Positions 43,450 through 52,433 of a DNA stretch of 64,000 bases are shown here, one piece after another. The stretch's first letter is position 1; each line of letters begins with the position of its first letter. Source of the stretch: Sorghum bicolor (lineage: Eukaryota; Streptophyta; Magnoliopsida; Poales; Poaceae); contig NC_012873.2 in NCBI RefSeq assembly GCF_000003195.3, positions 22,966,347 to 23,030,346 on the forward strand, in the 5' to 3' direction. The notes under the pieces are model-generated. The model did not search any database and had not been told where the DNA came from. It saw only the letters and a program-made list of their open reading frames with translations. Both the position numbers and the translations under genes were made by a program.

Positions 43450-44138
43450 TGTTGATGCAAAACTGGTCTGCAAACACAAAGGGCTAATACCCAATTCAAA
43501 CGTTAAGGCGTGCCAGCCGATTTGACCTTACTATCGGCAAAGGTGATAACTCGAATACTTTAGTCCTGACAACAGCGATGCGCCCAGATGTCACGGCTAA
43601 GAGGTACTCACGCGGAACTCGAGAACACGCCGAGCTTAAGTCGACGAATTCCTAAGAACTCGTAATAAAAGGGAAAAAGTATGACGAAGTCGTCGAAAAA
43701 GTAGATGCTGGAATATGAGTAAAAACGTGTGTTTGATTGATTTCTTGATTGATTATTACAAGGTCCTAGGGTTTATATTTATACCCTGCTCAAAGAGCTA
43801 CAACCAGACACGATGAGAATTCGAATTCCAAATTACACGGAATCCGTATACAAAACGATGCAAATAATTAAGGAAATAACAAAACTATCCTTTGTGACAA
43901 ACCGAAACTCCTCCACATGACAACTGGCAGCTTCCGGACTCCTCCTTTGCATCATCGGCAATCCCTTTGCCATAGTCATCGGCAGACCTTTTTATCCAGC
44001 TATCGGCACCATATCACTGCCTGTGGACTTAGTCACATTCAACCTCTCCCTCATCGGCAACCATCCTCATCGGCAACCCGCATCGTACTGCCACCCTATC
44101 CTGCCATCCTAGACACGTGCCCAAAAACGGTGTCAACA
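43450..44138 (-). repeat. 3' LTR of element D (689 bp)
   Basis: On minus it runs TGTTGACACC...TTGCATCAACA. It contains seven GCCGAT/ATCGGC hexamers. It differs from the 5' LTR at four sites, near 43631, 43672, 43711 and 43941. Confidence 0.97.
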
Positions 44139-44156
44139 CATGCCCCCCAGTTTCAG
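44139..44156 (-). other. Polypurine tract of element D
   Basis: The minus strand reads CTGAAACTGGGGGGCATG immediately before the 3' LTR start, the same as in B and E. Confidence 0.8.
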
Positions 44157-44620
44157 AGTATAAAACTATTAATGCTCCGAAATTCTCTGCAGTAATGATG
44201 CCTTCTCCGCAATTAATGCTCCTAATCTGGTAACCGACAACCTCAATCTGGACAACTCTGATCCTAATCCTCCGCAGATTCCTCGAAATCCCCAACTTCC
44301 CAAACGGGCATTTTTCTCAGTCGTACATCGGTAACAATACCGTTACAAAGATCTGCCGATGCTCTGACCAGGATATTCGCAAAAACGGTTACTTCCCCCC
44401 TATCCGCCCATCGGCAAGATGACCGTTATAGAATATCGCCGATGGACCGACCAGGAGATCTCGCACAGTAAAATATCTTCAGATAATGACCGCTTCCCAT
44501 CAAATCACCTGCACAATCCCTGGATTATCGTGCGAACAGTTACCATATCCACCTGAGTACCCTCGGGCTTCTCGGATGCGGCAAAGAGATAAGTCGAATT
44601 TGCCCTTGCCCATCTTGTCC

Positions 44621-44629
44621 TATAAATAG
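44621..44629 (+). promoter_or_regulatory. TATA box of the antisense PMD gene, element D
   Basis: TATAAATAG lies about 150 bp upstream of the ATG at 44778. The surrounding sequence GTCCTATAAATAG is conserved in E, and the TATA in B at the same distance. Confidence 0.65.
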
Positions 44630-44777
44630 TTCCTTCTTGGGTACTCCTCCCCCATCACACCATTCTACTATCTAACTTTACTTTTCCAGCGGCGGCGCCA
44701 TTTACAACCTTCAAGACCTCCGACAAGCACTCCTCTTCATCAACTCCGGTGCCCTCCAACGTCCTCTTCACGACAAG

Positions 44778-47700
44778 ATGGCCATTGGCTTCGTCGTCCC
44801 TGAGGTCAGATTTCCATCTCATCTTCTGTGTATATTCCTATTCATCCGCGATTCATCTTACTGAATATTCTCCTTTTCCTTTTTCTTTGTATTTTTATTC
44901 CCCCAAAAATCTCTAGGAGTTGTCCAATAAAATTGTCATCCCCACCGATCAACCACACCTTCAATGTCTCGGTCCTCTAGGGGATTCAGATCCAACCAAT
45001 CTTATCAACGCAGAAACCAATAGAATCCCCTTTAGAGCTGAAAACTTTTCTGTAGATCTGTGGAAAGACACTTTTCGCTCTTGGCCCAGCCCTACCGTAG
45101 GGTGGAAAGACTGGTTCTTGAGGGTCAGCAATTCTTATGAAGTCCAGTGGGGTGAGAGGAAGCTAGCCCAATGCATTAGGCTATCCATTGCCGATATGCA
45201 CAGGAACGAGTCACTGCTGATAGCTGCATCCTACTTTTGGTCAGACACTCTCAATGCTTTTGTTTTTGGCCACGGTCCTGCTTCTCCTACCCTTGCCGAT
45301 GTAGCCATGCTCACTGGGCTAGATATATCTTCTGCCGATAGCACCCACTTTTTTGATACTGCCCCCAGTGCCAAAGTGGAGACTCGCGCTATCGGCGGTT
45401 GGTCAGGGTACATTCAGAAATACCGCGGGAGAGGGCCTGTCACCATAAAGGAGCAAACCACCTTTCTGAACATGTGGCTGGACAAGTTTGTATTCTGTGG
45501 TCGATCGGCAGGACCAACTTCTGTCTATCTATCGGCAGCAGAAAGACTGGCTAACGGTGGCCAATTTCCTCTCGGCCGATATTTGCTCAGCGCTGTTTAC
45601 CACCTTCTTCATCAGGTAGCCCAGAAACTCCTGCTTGGCCAATCCATCGGCAACTTGGGAGGCCCCTGGTGGTTTATCAATATGTGGCTCAATCTGCACC
45701 TGCATAAGCGCCTTGATTTCAACTTGTTCTCACAGCACTTCCCGAGAGATATAGCCGAAAATCATGTGTTGGGTGAAGAGGAATCGGCAACGCGTGCCCC
45801 CTTGAACTTTGGCGAAGCCGTTATAGTCCTACCCGGTTCAGGGAATAATCCGGATCAGATCGGCCGATTCTTCGAGACTCTGTATGAGGGTCTGGCCAGA
45901 GATGAACGACCATGGCTGGCTTATGATGACCCAGATAGCATGCTCCCTCTGACCTTCAATCCGTTTGATGAAGCTCTCGACAGGGATAATGAGGTGATGA
46001 TGGCAATTGTGACTCCCAGAGCCATTCCAGTGAATTTCTTCGGTAGCACGAAAACTTCTCCCCAGACTTACGAATTTTACAATCCATCGGCATTAGCTCG
46101 CCAGTTAGCTTTCGGCCAGTTGCCGATTTCACTTCCTTATGCCGATGTGATAAAACCCAGAGAAACCATCAACAACCTTCTTGAGTGGACTCGAGTAGCC
46201 CAACTACCACCAAACGCCGATGTAGATGTAGATCTGTCAGAATGGGTTCCGGCTGCTTTTATCACTCAGGCATACAAGTTATGGTGGGCAGAATGGAAAG
46301 AGCATCTATTCTGCAGATCGGCACTTTCATACCGCGGCATGATTGACCCCGAATACGAAGTTCCCGATGACACTGTAAGTAACTCAAACCAACGTTTCAT
46401 TTTCTCACTATTACTTCCATCGGCAGCTTACCCTTGTATTCCTTTTGCAGGCTGACAATATTCCTCCATCGGTTAGCAGGAGTGGCAAGCCGATCGACTT
46501 GTTTCCATCAGGCCCGATTTCCTCAATCGGCCACAATGCTCCCACTCTGGCTTCCATCGTGCATCGGGGCGTGCGCCTCAGGAAAGTTACGACCAGGAGA
46601 ACCCAGACATCACCAACGGTAGCTGCTCCCACTCTGGCGCGGGTTTTCAAGGCAATTTGTCAAATCTTTATCTTTTACGCTGACTACCTTTATATCGGCT
46701 TTATTTATACTTATAAACCCTTGTTCGTTATTGCAGCAAACCAGTGCATCGGCAAAGATCACACGTCAAGGTGCCGATGCCACCCAATCCAGCCAGCCAA
46801 AGAGGAAGAGTGTCAAGAGCGCCAGGGCCGAAACGAAACTCCAAAAAGTGGCAACTCCCCCTCCTCCTCCGGTATCTCCAATCCCAGTAGAGTCTTCTCC
46901 TTCTTCTCCAGAAGTCCAGACACAGCAAGCGCCATTTCTCCAACCAATGCAGGATGCACCACAGATGGAAGAATCCCAGCAGGAAGAGCCTCAAACAGAA
47001 GGTACATCAGTTGATGTGGGTGAACAAACGACTGGTCCGGTGGGTCCAATTATATCATCGGCGGCTCTCCCGATTCAGACAACCGTTGTTCCCCCTCCAG
47101 GTAACATACTTTAACAATACCGTTGCCGATGAACTCATTCTCATTTAGTCTCATAACCTTTCTTGTCTTCTTTCAATCGATATCGTCCCATCGGCAACTT
47201 TAGCCGATCAACCTGTAGTTCCATCGGCATCTTTGGCCGGTCAGTCCGCAGCTCCGTCAGCACCTCCCAGTCCAAGGCAAGAGATCGCCTTGAAGCAAGT
47301 AAGTCACCATTTACCGCTAGCATCATTTGCCGATTCTCCGAATATGAGCTAACCTTGCTTTCCCTCCCAGGAACAAGATTCTCCTGATAGCCTGTTTTCC
47401 TTTGCCATTGATCTCTCCGAAGAAGAAGGCGAAGAAGCAAGCTCTTCTCAGACAGTTGGCATTACATCGGCAGAGATCAGGGCTAGGCTGGAAGAATTGT
47501 CAGCTCTTCTTCACCAGGACACAGCGCAACTGGTTGACGATTCCGACCCTACCAAGGCCCTGTTCAGAACTCTCAGAGGTCAAGTCCCAGCCGATGTTGA
47601 AGAAATCCTGTTCCAAGCCGCTCACCTGGAGAGTCGCCAGCTGCAGTACCAAAGAGCTTCTCGGCGGCTTGCCGATAGAGCTGCTCAGACTCAACTCTCC

Positions 47701-48066
47701 GATGAAATGAGGAAAGAGAAGCTTTTGACCGATGAGAAGCATAAGAACATCGGTATCTTGAGATCTTCTGGAGACGCGCTGAAGCAGAAGATATCCGATC
47801 TATCGGCAAGAAAAGAGTCCCTGTTGGCGGAGCTCAAGGAAGTAGAGAACGCTCTGTCCCAAGCCCAACAGGAAGAGAGCCAATTGCCAGAGACCATTAG
47901 GCTTCTTGAGCGCGAGCGAAATGCTCATGGTCGCAAAGCACTCCAACTGAAGAAGAAGCTGAAGCCGATAGAAGGTTCTGCCGATGATGATATCAAGGAG
48001 ATAGAAGCAGCCAACCAAATTCAGCTCCTTGCTATCTCGGCCATCCAGACGCTGCTTAACACATAG
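44778..48066 (+). CDS. Antisense six-exon plant-mobile-domain gene of element D
   Basis: Exons: 44778-44804, 44917-46374, 46451-46651, 46737-47100, 47177-47298, 47371-48066, about 955 codons. Exon 1 encodes MAIGFVVPE. Exon 2 (486 codons) is a PMD with SYFWSDTLNAFVFGHG, SPTLADVAMLTGLDIS, FLNMWLDKFVFCGRSAGP and GGPWWFINMWLNLHLHKRL. Exon 4 is Pro-rich with a basic PKRKSVK cluster. Exon 6 is a long Glu/Lys/Gln coiled coil. Phases agree at all junctions. Intron 3 is GC-AG. The intron 4 acceptor is AA at 47175-47176 where E has AG, so correct splicing is doubtful here. PMD proteins of the host (MAIN/MAIL1) act in the nucleus and affect transposon silencing; an anti-silencing role for this protein is speculation. 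Confidence 0.85.
46652..46736 (+). other. GC-AG intron 3 of the element D antisense gene
   Basis: The donor reads TTCAAG/GCAATT and the acceptor ATTGCAG. E has the same GC donor (59294), while the older copy C has GT (TTCAAG/GTATAT, donor at 55959-55958 on minus). Confidence 0.7.
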
Positions 48067-48119
48067 AGTTTCCATCGGCATTGTATCTGCGCTTTCCTGC
48101 TTCCTCAGCTTTTAGTCTA

Positions 48120-48209
48120 GCCGATAGGACTGTTATCGGCGCCTAAACTTTTGAAACGCCAAGTCTCGTCCCCAATCATTTGGATCCAGCCGATAGGAGT
48201 GTTATCGGC
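48120..48209. other. Paired hairpins between convergent ORFs, element D
   Basis: GCCGATA-7 nt-TATCGGC occurs at 48120-48140 and 48189-48209, each followed by a CCTAAACTT block. The pair fills the 153-bp gap between the antisense-gene stop (48066) and the pol stop (48220). Confidence 0.8.
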
Positions 48210-48219
48210 ACCTAAACTT

Positions 48220-49473
48220 CTATGCATCGACCCATATACTGGGATAATACTTCTTTAAATATTTGCCGTTTAATGCTCTGGGAAATTCAACTCCTTCGAG
48301 GGTTTCTAGAATGTAGGCATTACCGGGAGCCGATCGACTTATCCGATAAGGACCCTCCCAATTAGGAGACCACTTTCCAAACTTCGAGCTTTTGGTCCCA
48401 ACCGGTAAAATTAATTTCCATACTAAATCCCCATCGGCAAACTCTTTAGCCTTCACTTTCTTATCATACCATCTAGCAACTCTTTTCTTATTTTCTTCTA
48501 TACTCATTAAAGCTTTTAACCGATGCCCTGCTAGATCATCCAATTCATCGGTCATCAAAGTGGCATAATTGTCGGAAGTTAATTGATCTTGAAAAGATAA
48601 TCGCCTAGATCCAGCCTTAACTTCCCAAGGCAACACTGCATCATGTCCATACACCAATTGATAGGTTGATACCTTGGTCGATCCATGACAAGCCATCCGA
48701 TAAGACCACAATGCTTCATTTAATAATGTATGCCACCGCCTAGGATTTTCTTCAATCTTTCGTTTAATAAGCTTGATAATTCCTTTGTTAGACGCTTCGG
48801 ACTGCCCATTGACTTGAGCATAATAAGGAGAAGAATTCAACACTTTAATTCCCATACCGATTGCGAATTCATCGAACTCCCCCGACGTGAACATGGTGCC
48901 CTGATCGGTAGTAATCGTCTGGGGAATCCCAAATCGGTAAATAATATGCTCCTTCACAAAATCAATCATATTGGCCGATGTGACTTTCTTCAAAGGAATA
49001 GCTTCGACCCACTTAGTGAAATAGTCAGTGGCAACTAGAATGAACTTATGCCCTTTGCTAGATGGTGGATAAATCTGGCCGATCAGATCGATGGCCCATC
49101 CCCGGAACGGCCAAGGTTTTATTATAGGATTCATAGCCGATGCGGGTGCTCTCTGGATATTACCGAACTTTTGACAACCTTGACATCCCTTGAAATATTT
49201 AAAACAATCTTCAAGTATGGTTGGCCAAAAATATCCATTCCTTCGGATCATCCACTTCATCTTAAAAGCTGACTGATGCGCTCCACACACTCCTTCATGG
49301 ATTTCCCCCATCAAACTTCTGGCTTCATCATCACCCAAACATCGGAGAAGAATTCCGTCGATAGTTCGATAATACAATTCATTTTCAAGGAGCACATACT
49401 TGGTTGCCTGAAATCGAACCCGTCTTTCAACTTTTTTGGATGGATCTTTTAGATAATCAATAATTTCTTTCCT
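48220..49473 (-). CDS. pol: Integrase of element D
   Basis: The frame is the same as the preceding RT ORF, separated by TAG 49474-49476 where element E has TGG (GDWRKEI). The N-terminal HHCC domain reads HEGVCGAHQ...CQGCQKF. The core has Asp in AIDLIGQIYPP, Asp in ITTDQGTMFTS and Glu in GQSEASNKGII. The C-terminus has GDLVWKLILPVG and NWEGPYRISRSAPG (GPY/F module), ending IWVDA. All catalytic residues are present and no other break is seen. The W-to-stop change would separate integrase from RT unless read through. Confidence 0.92.
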   Translation of the reverse strand, partial: RKEIIDYLKDPSKKVERRVRFQATKYVLLENELYYRTIDGILLRCLGDDEARSLMGEIHEGVCGAHQSAFKMKWMIRRNGYFWPTILEDCFKYFKGCQGCQKFGNIQRAPASAMNPIIKPWPFRGWAIDLIGQIYPPSSKGHKFILVATDYFTKWVEAIPLKKVTSANMIDFVKEHIIYRFGIPQTITTDQGTMFTSGEFDEFAIGMGIKVLNSSPYYAQVNGQSEASNKGIIKLIKRKIEENPRRWHTLLNEALWSYRMACHGSTKVSTYQLVYGHDAVLPWEVKAGSRRLSFQDQLTSDNYATLMTDELDDLAGHRLKALMSIEENKKRVARWYDKKVKAKEFADGDLVWKLILPVGTKSSKFGKWSPNWEGPYRISRSAPGNAYILETLEGVEFPRALNGKYLKKYYPSIWVDA

Positions 49474-51453
49474 CTAATCACCGGCACCGACTGCCGATGT
49501 CGCATTAATCATTAGATGATATCCCGAGGCATGCTGAGCTAACCGATTAGCGTCTTCATTATGCAATCGGGGAACATGCTCCAATCGGAAGTCCTTGAAT
49601 TCCTTTAACAGTTGCATACTTCTCTCGAAATAGGTTATGAGAACTTCACTTCGGCATTCATAGCTTCCGGCCAATTGATTTATAACCAACATAGAATCCC
49701 CGAATATTTCAACAGCATCAGCACGAACTTCTCTTAACAACTCCAATCCCTTGATCAGAGCTTGATACTCAGCCTGATTATTTGTTGATGTAGCAACAAT
49801 CGGCAAGGAAAACTCATACTTCCTCCCCTTAGGAGAAACTAATACAATGCCGATTCCTGCCCCCCGGTCACAGGTAGATCCATCAAAGAAGAGCGTCCAG
49901 GGTGCAATTTCCAAGGTTTCCACTAGACCGCAATGCTGAGTCACAAAATCGGCCATAATCTGCCCTTTGACTGCCTTAGCCGATTCGTAACGCAAATCGA
50001 ACTCCGACAGCGCTAAAATCCATTTACCGATCCTACCACTCATAATCGGCATAGATAGCATGTATCGGACCACGTCATCTTTGCAAACAACAGTGCATTC
50101 GGCCGATAACAGGTAATGTCTCAGCTTGATACATGAAAAATATAAGCATAAGCATAGTTTCTCAATGGCCGAATACCTGGTTTCAGCATCAATCAACCTC
50201 CTACTCAAATAATAAATTACCCTCTCTTTCCCTTCAAATTCTTGAACTAAAGCTGAACCGATAACCGATCCATCGGTAGATAAATACAATTTGAAGGGCT
50301 TCCCTTGTTGAGGTGGAACTAAAACTGGAGGATTTACTAGATACTTCTTGATTTCATCCAGAGCCAACTGCTGTTCTTCTCCCCAAACAAACTCTTGATC
50401 GGCTTTCAATTTAAGAAGAGGACTGAAAGCACGAATCCTCCCAGATAAATTTGATATAAATCTTCTGATAAAATTTACCTTGCCGATCAAGGATTGGAGC
50501 TCGGTTTTATTGGTAGGGGCCACTATTTTATTGATGGCATCAATAGATCTTCGACTAATTTCAATACCCCTATGATGTACCATGAAACCAAGAAACTGCC
50601 CTGCCGATACGCCAAATGCACACTTGTTGGGATTCATCTTCAATCCATGCTTCCTTGTGCACTCCAACACTTTTCGTAAATCGGCAAGATGCTTTGAGAA
50701 ATCTCCAGACTTAACCACCACATCATCAATATAAATCTCTACGAGCTTGCCGATGAACTCATGAAATATAAAATTCATAGCCCTTCGATAAGTAGCACCA
50801 GCATTCTTTAACCCAAAAGTCATGACTATCCATTCAAATAGTCCAACATGACCAGGACACCTGAATGCGGTTTTTGGAATATCCTCCTCTGCCATGAATA
50901 TTTGATTGTAACCTGCATTACCATCCATGAAGCTGATGACCCGATGGCCAGCCGCAGCATCAACCAGTAGATCGGTGACAGGCATTGGGTATCCATCCAT
51001 CGGCGTAGCTTTATTGAGATTCCTGAAGTCAATGCACACCCGAAGCTTCCCGTTCTTCTTGTAAACCGGAACAACATTGGAAATCCATTCGGCATACCGA
51101 CACTGCCGAATAAACTTAGCTTCAATAAGTTTGGTGATTTCGGCCTTAATATCAGGTAGAATGTTAGGATTACATCGGCGGGCTGGCTGCTGATGTGGCC
51201 GAAATCCAGACTTGATGGGTAACCGATGTTCAACAATTGATCGGTCTAAACCAGGCATCTCTGTATAATCCCAAGCAAAGCAATCTTTATATTCCTTTAA
51301 CAAACTAGTCAATTGTCGCTTACACTCAGGATCTAATTTAGCACTAATAAAAGTAGGCCTAGGCTTATCACCACTACCTATATCTACTTCTACCAAATCA
51401 TCGGCCGATGTGAATCCCTGGCCTAATTTTCCATCATCGGCGAATCTATCCAT
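49474..51453 (-). CDS. pol: Reverse transcriptase-RNase H of element D
   Basis: ATG 51453 overlaps the TAA that ends gag-protease (TAATG), and the frame is -1 to it. RT motifs: HRLPIKSGFRPHQQPARRC, EAKFIRQCRYAEWISNVVPV, CIDFRNLNKATPMDGYPMP, MTFGLKNAGATYRRAM and catalytic YIDDVVVKSG. RNase H motifs: WTLFFDGSTCDRGAG, NNQAEYQALIKGLEL, IFGDSMLVINQL and HNEDANRLAQHASG. It is 659 codons without interruption, ending in TAG 49474-49476. Expression by -1 frameshift or by reinitiation at the overlap are both possible. Confidence 0.93.
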   Translation of the reverse strand: MDRFADDGKLGQGFTSADDLVEVDIGSGDKPRPTFISAKLDPECKRQLTSLLKEYKDCFAWDYTEMPGLDRSIVEHRLPIKSGFRPHQQPARRCNPNILPDIKAEITKLIEAKFIRQCRYAEWISNVVPVYKKNGKLRVCIDFRNLNKATPMDGYPMPVTDLLVDAAAGHRVISFMDGNAGYNQIFMAEEDIPKTAFRCPGHVGLFEWIVMTFGLKNAGATYRRAMNFIFHEFIGKLVEIYIDDVVVKSGDFSKHLADLRKVLECTRKHGLKMNPNKCAFGVSAGQFLGFMVHHRGIEISRRSIDAINKIVAPTNKTELQSLIGKVNFIRRFISNLSGRIRAFSPLLKLKADQEFVWGEEQQLALDEIKKYLVNPPVLVPPQQGKPFKLYLSTDGSVIGSALVQEFEGKERVIYYLSRRLIDAETRYSAIEKLCLCLYFSCIKLRHYLLSAECTVVCKDDVVRYMLSMPIMSGRIGKWILALSEFDLRYESAKAVKGQIMADFVTQHCGLVETLEIAPWTLFFDGSTCDRGAGIGIVLVSPKGRKYEFSLPIVATSTNNQAEYQALIKGLELLREVRADAVEIFGDSMLVINQLAGSYECRSEVLITYFERSMQLLKEFKDFRLEHVPRLHNEDANRLAQHASGYHLMINATSAVGAGD

Positions 51454-52433
51454 TAAAAACCGTCGTCAGAACCGACTGCTTGGATCGGTGGAATCTCATA
51501 ATCGGCAACTTTGAGAAAATCTTTCTCCCAAACTTCTCCTGAAATGCACCTGGTCCTTTCGTAAGTATCCGCTTCTGCCGATGCAATAACATAAGAAGAA
51601 TCTCCTGGGACGATCTCAATCTTGTCACCTACCCACTGAACCAAGCATTGATGCATTGTAGATGGGACACAGCAATTGGCATGAATCCAATCTCTCCCCA
51701 ATAATAAATTGTAGGCACCTTTTCCTCTGATCACGAAAAAAGTTGTCGGCAAGGTTTTGCTGCCGATGGTCAACTCTGCACATATCGCCCCCTTGACTGG
51801 AGACACGTTTCCTTCAAAGTCTTTGAGCATCATATCGGTCTTGGTCAAATCTTGATCCTCTTTCCCAAGCTTCCGATATACTGCATATGGCATAATATTA
51901 ATAGCAGCTCCACCATCAACTAGGATCTTGGTCATTGGCTGCCCATCAACCCTTCCTTTGAGGAACAAAGCTTTAAGATGCTGCCTCTCGTCATCGGCAG
52001 GTTTCTCAAAGATAGCCGTCATCGGATCCAGAGCCAACTGAGCTACCTGATCAGAAAATTCCAACTCATCGTCACTGGCTGGTGCAAGAAACTCCATCGG
52101 CAACATGAAGACCATGTTGACGCCTGCCGATGGACCTTCCCTCTTAGTGTCTGACGGCTGCCGACTTCCAGAGTTCTCTCCCTTGTTTAGCTCCTCTTGC
52201 CTTTCTCGTTGCAATCTCCTTTTCTGTGTCTTGGTTAATCCTCGAGGGCACCATGGAGGAAGTGGCCTTTGTCTTGCCGTCGGGCGTCGGTTCTCCCTTG
52301 ACTCCATACGATGCGTGTTAGCATCCCTGCAAAATATGAATTCATCGGGAACCCGCGCATCAGCCATTCCTTCGAGCTCCTCTTGGTTCCTGGGAAAAAT
52401 ACTGGACATGGTCACTAAGTCTGTTGTGCCCAC
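51453..52433 (-). CDS. Protease region of element D
   Basis: The retropepsin site KILVDGGAAINIMPYAVYRKL, cited here only for its DGG core near 51905, is followed by GAYNLLLGRDWIHANC. A one-base insertion in the A5 run at 52395-52399 (one base longer than in C) shifts it out of the gag frame. In C the two are in one frame, so D has lost normal gag-protease fusion. The ORF ends TAA 51453-51455. Confidence 0.85.
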   Translation of the reverse strand: MGTTDLVTMSSIFPRNQEELEGMADARVPDEFIFCRDANTHRMESRENRRPTARQRPLPPWCPRGLTKTQKRRLQRERQEELNKGENSGSRQPSDTKREGPSAGVNMVFMLPMEFLAPASDDELEFSDQVAQLALDPMTAIFEKPADDERQHLKALFLKGRVDGQPMTKILVDGGAAINIMPYAVYRKLGKEDQDLTKTDMMLKDFEGNVSPVKGAICAELTIGSKTLPTTFFVIRGKGAYNLLLGRDWIHANCCVPSTMHQCLVQWVGDKIEIVPGDSSYVIASAEADTYERTRCISGEVWEKDFLKVADYEIPPIQAVGSDDGF

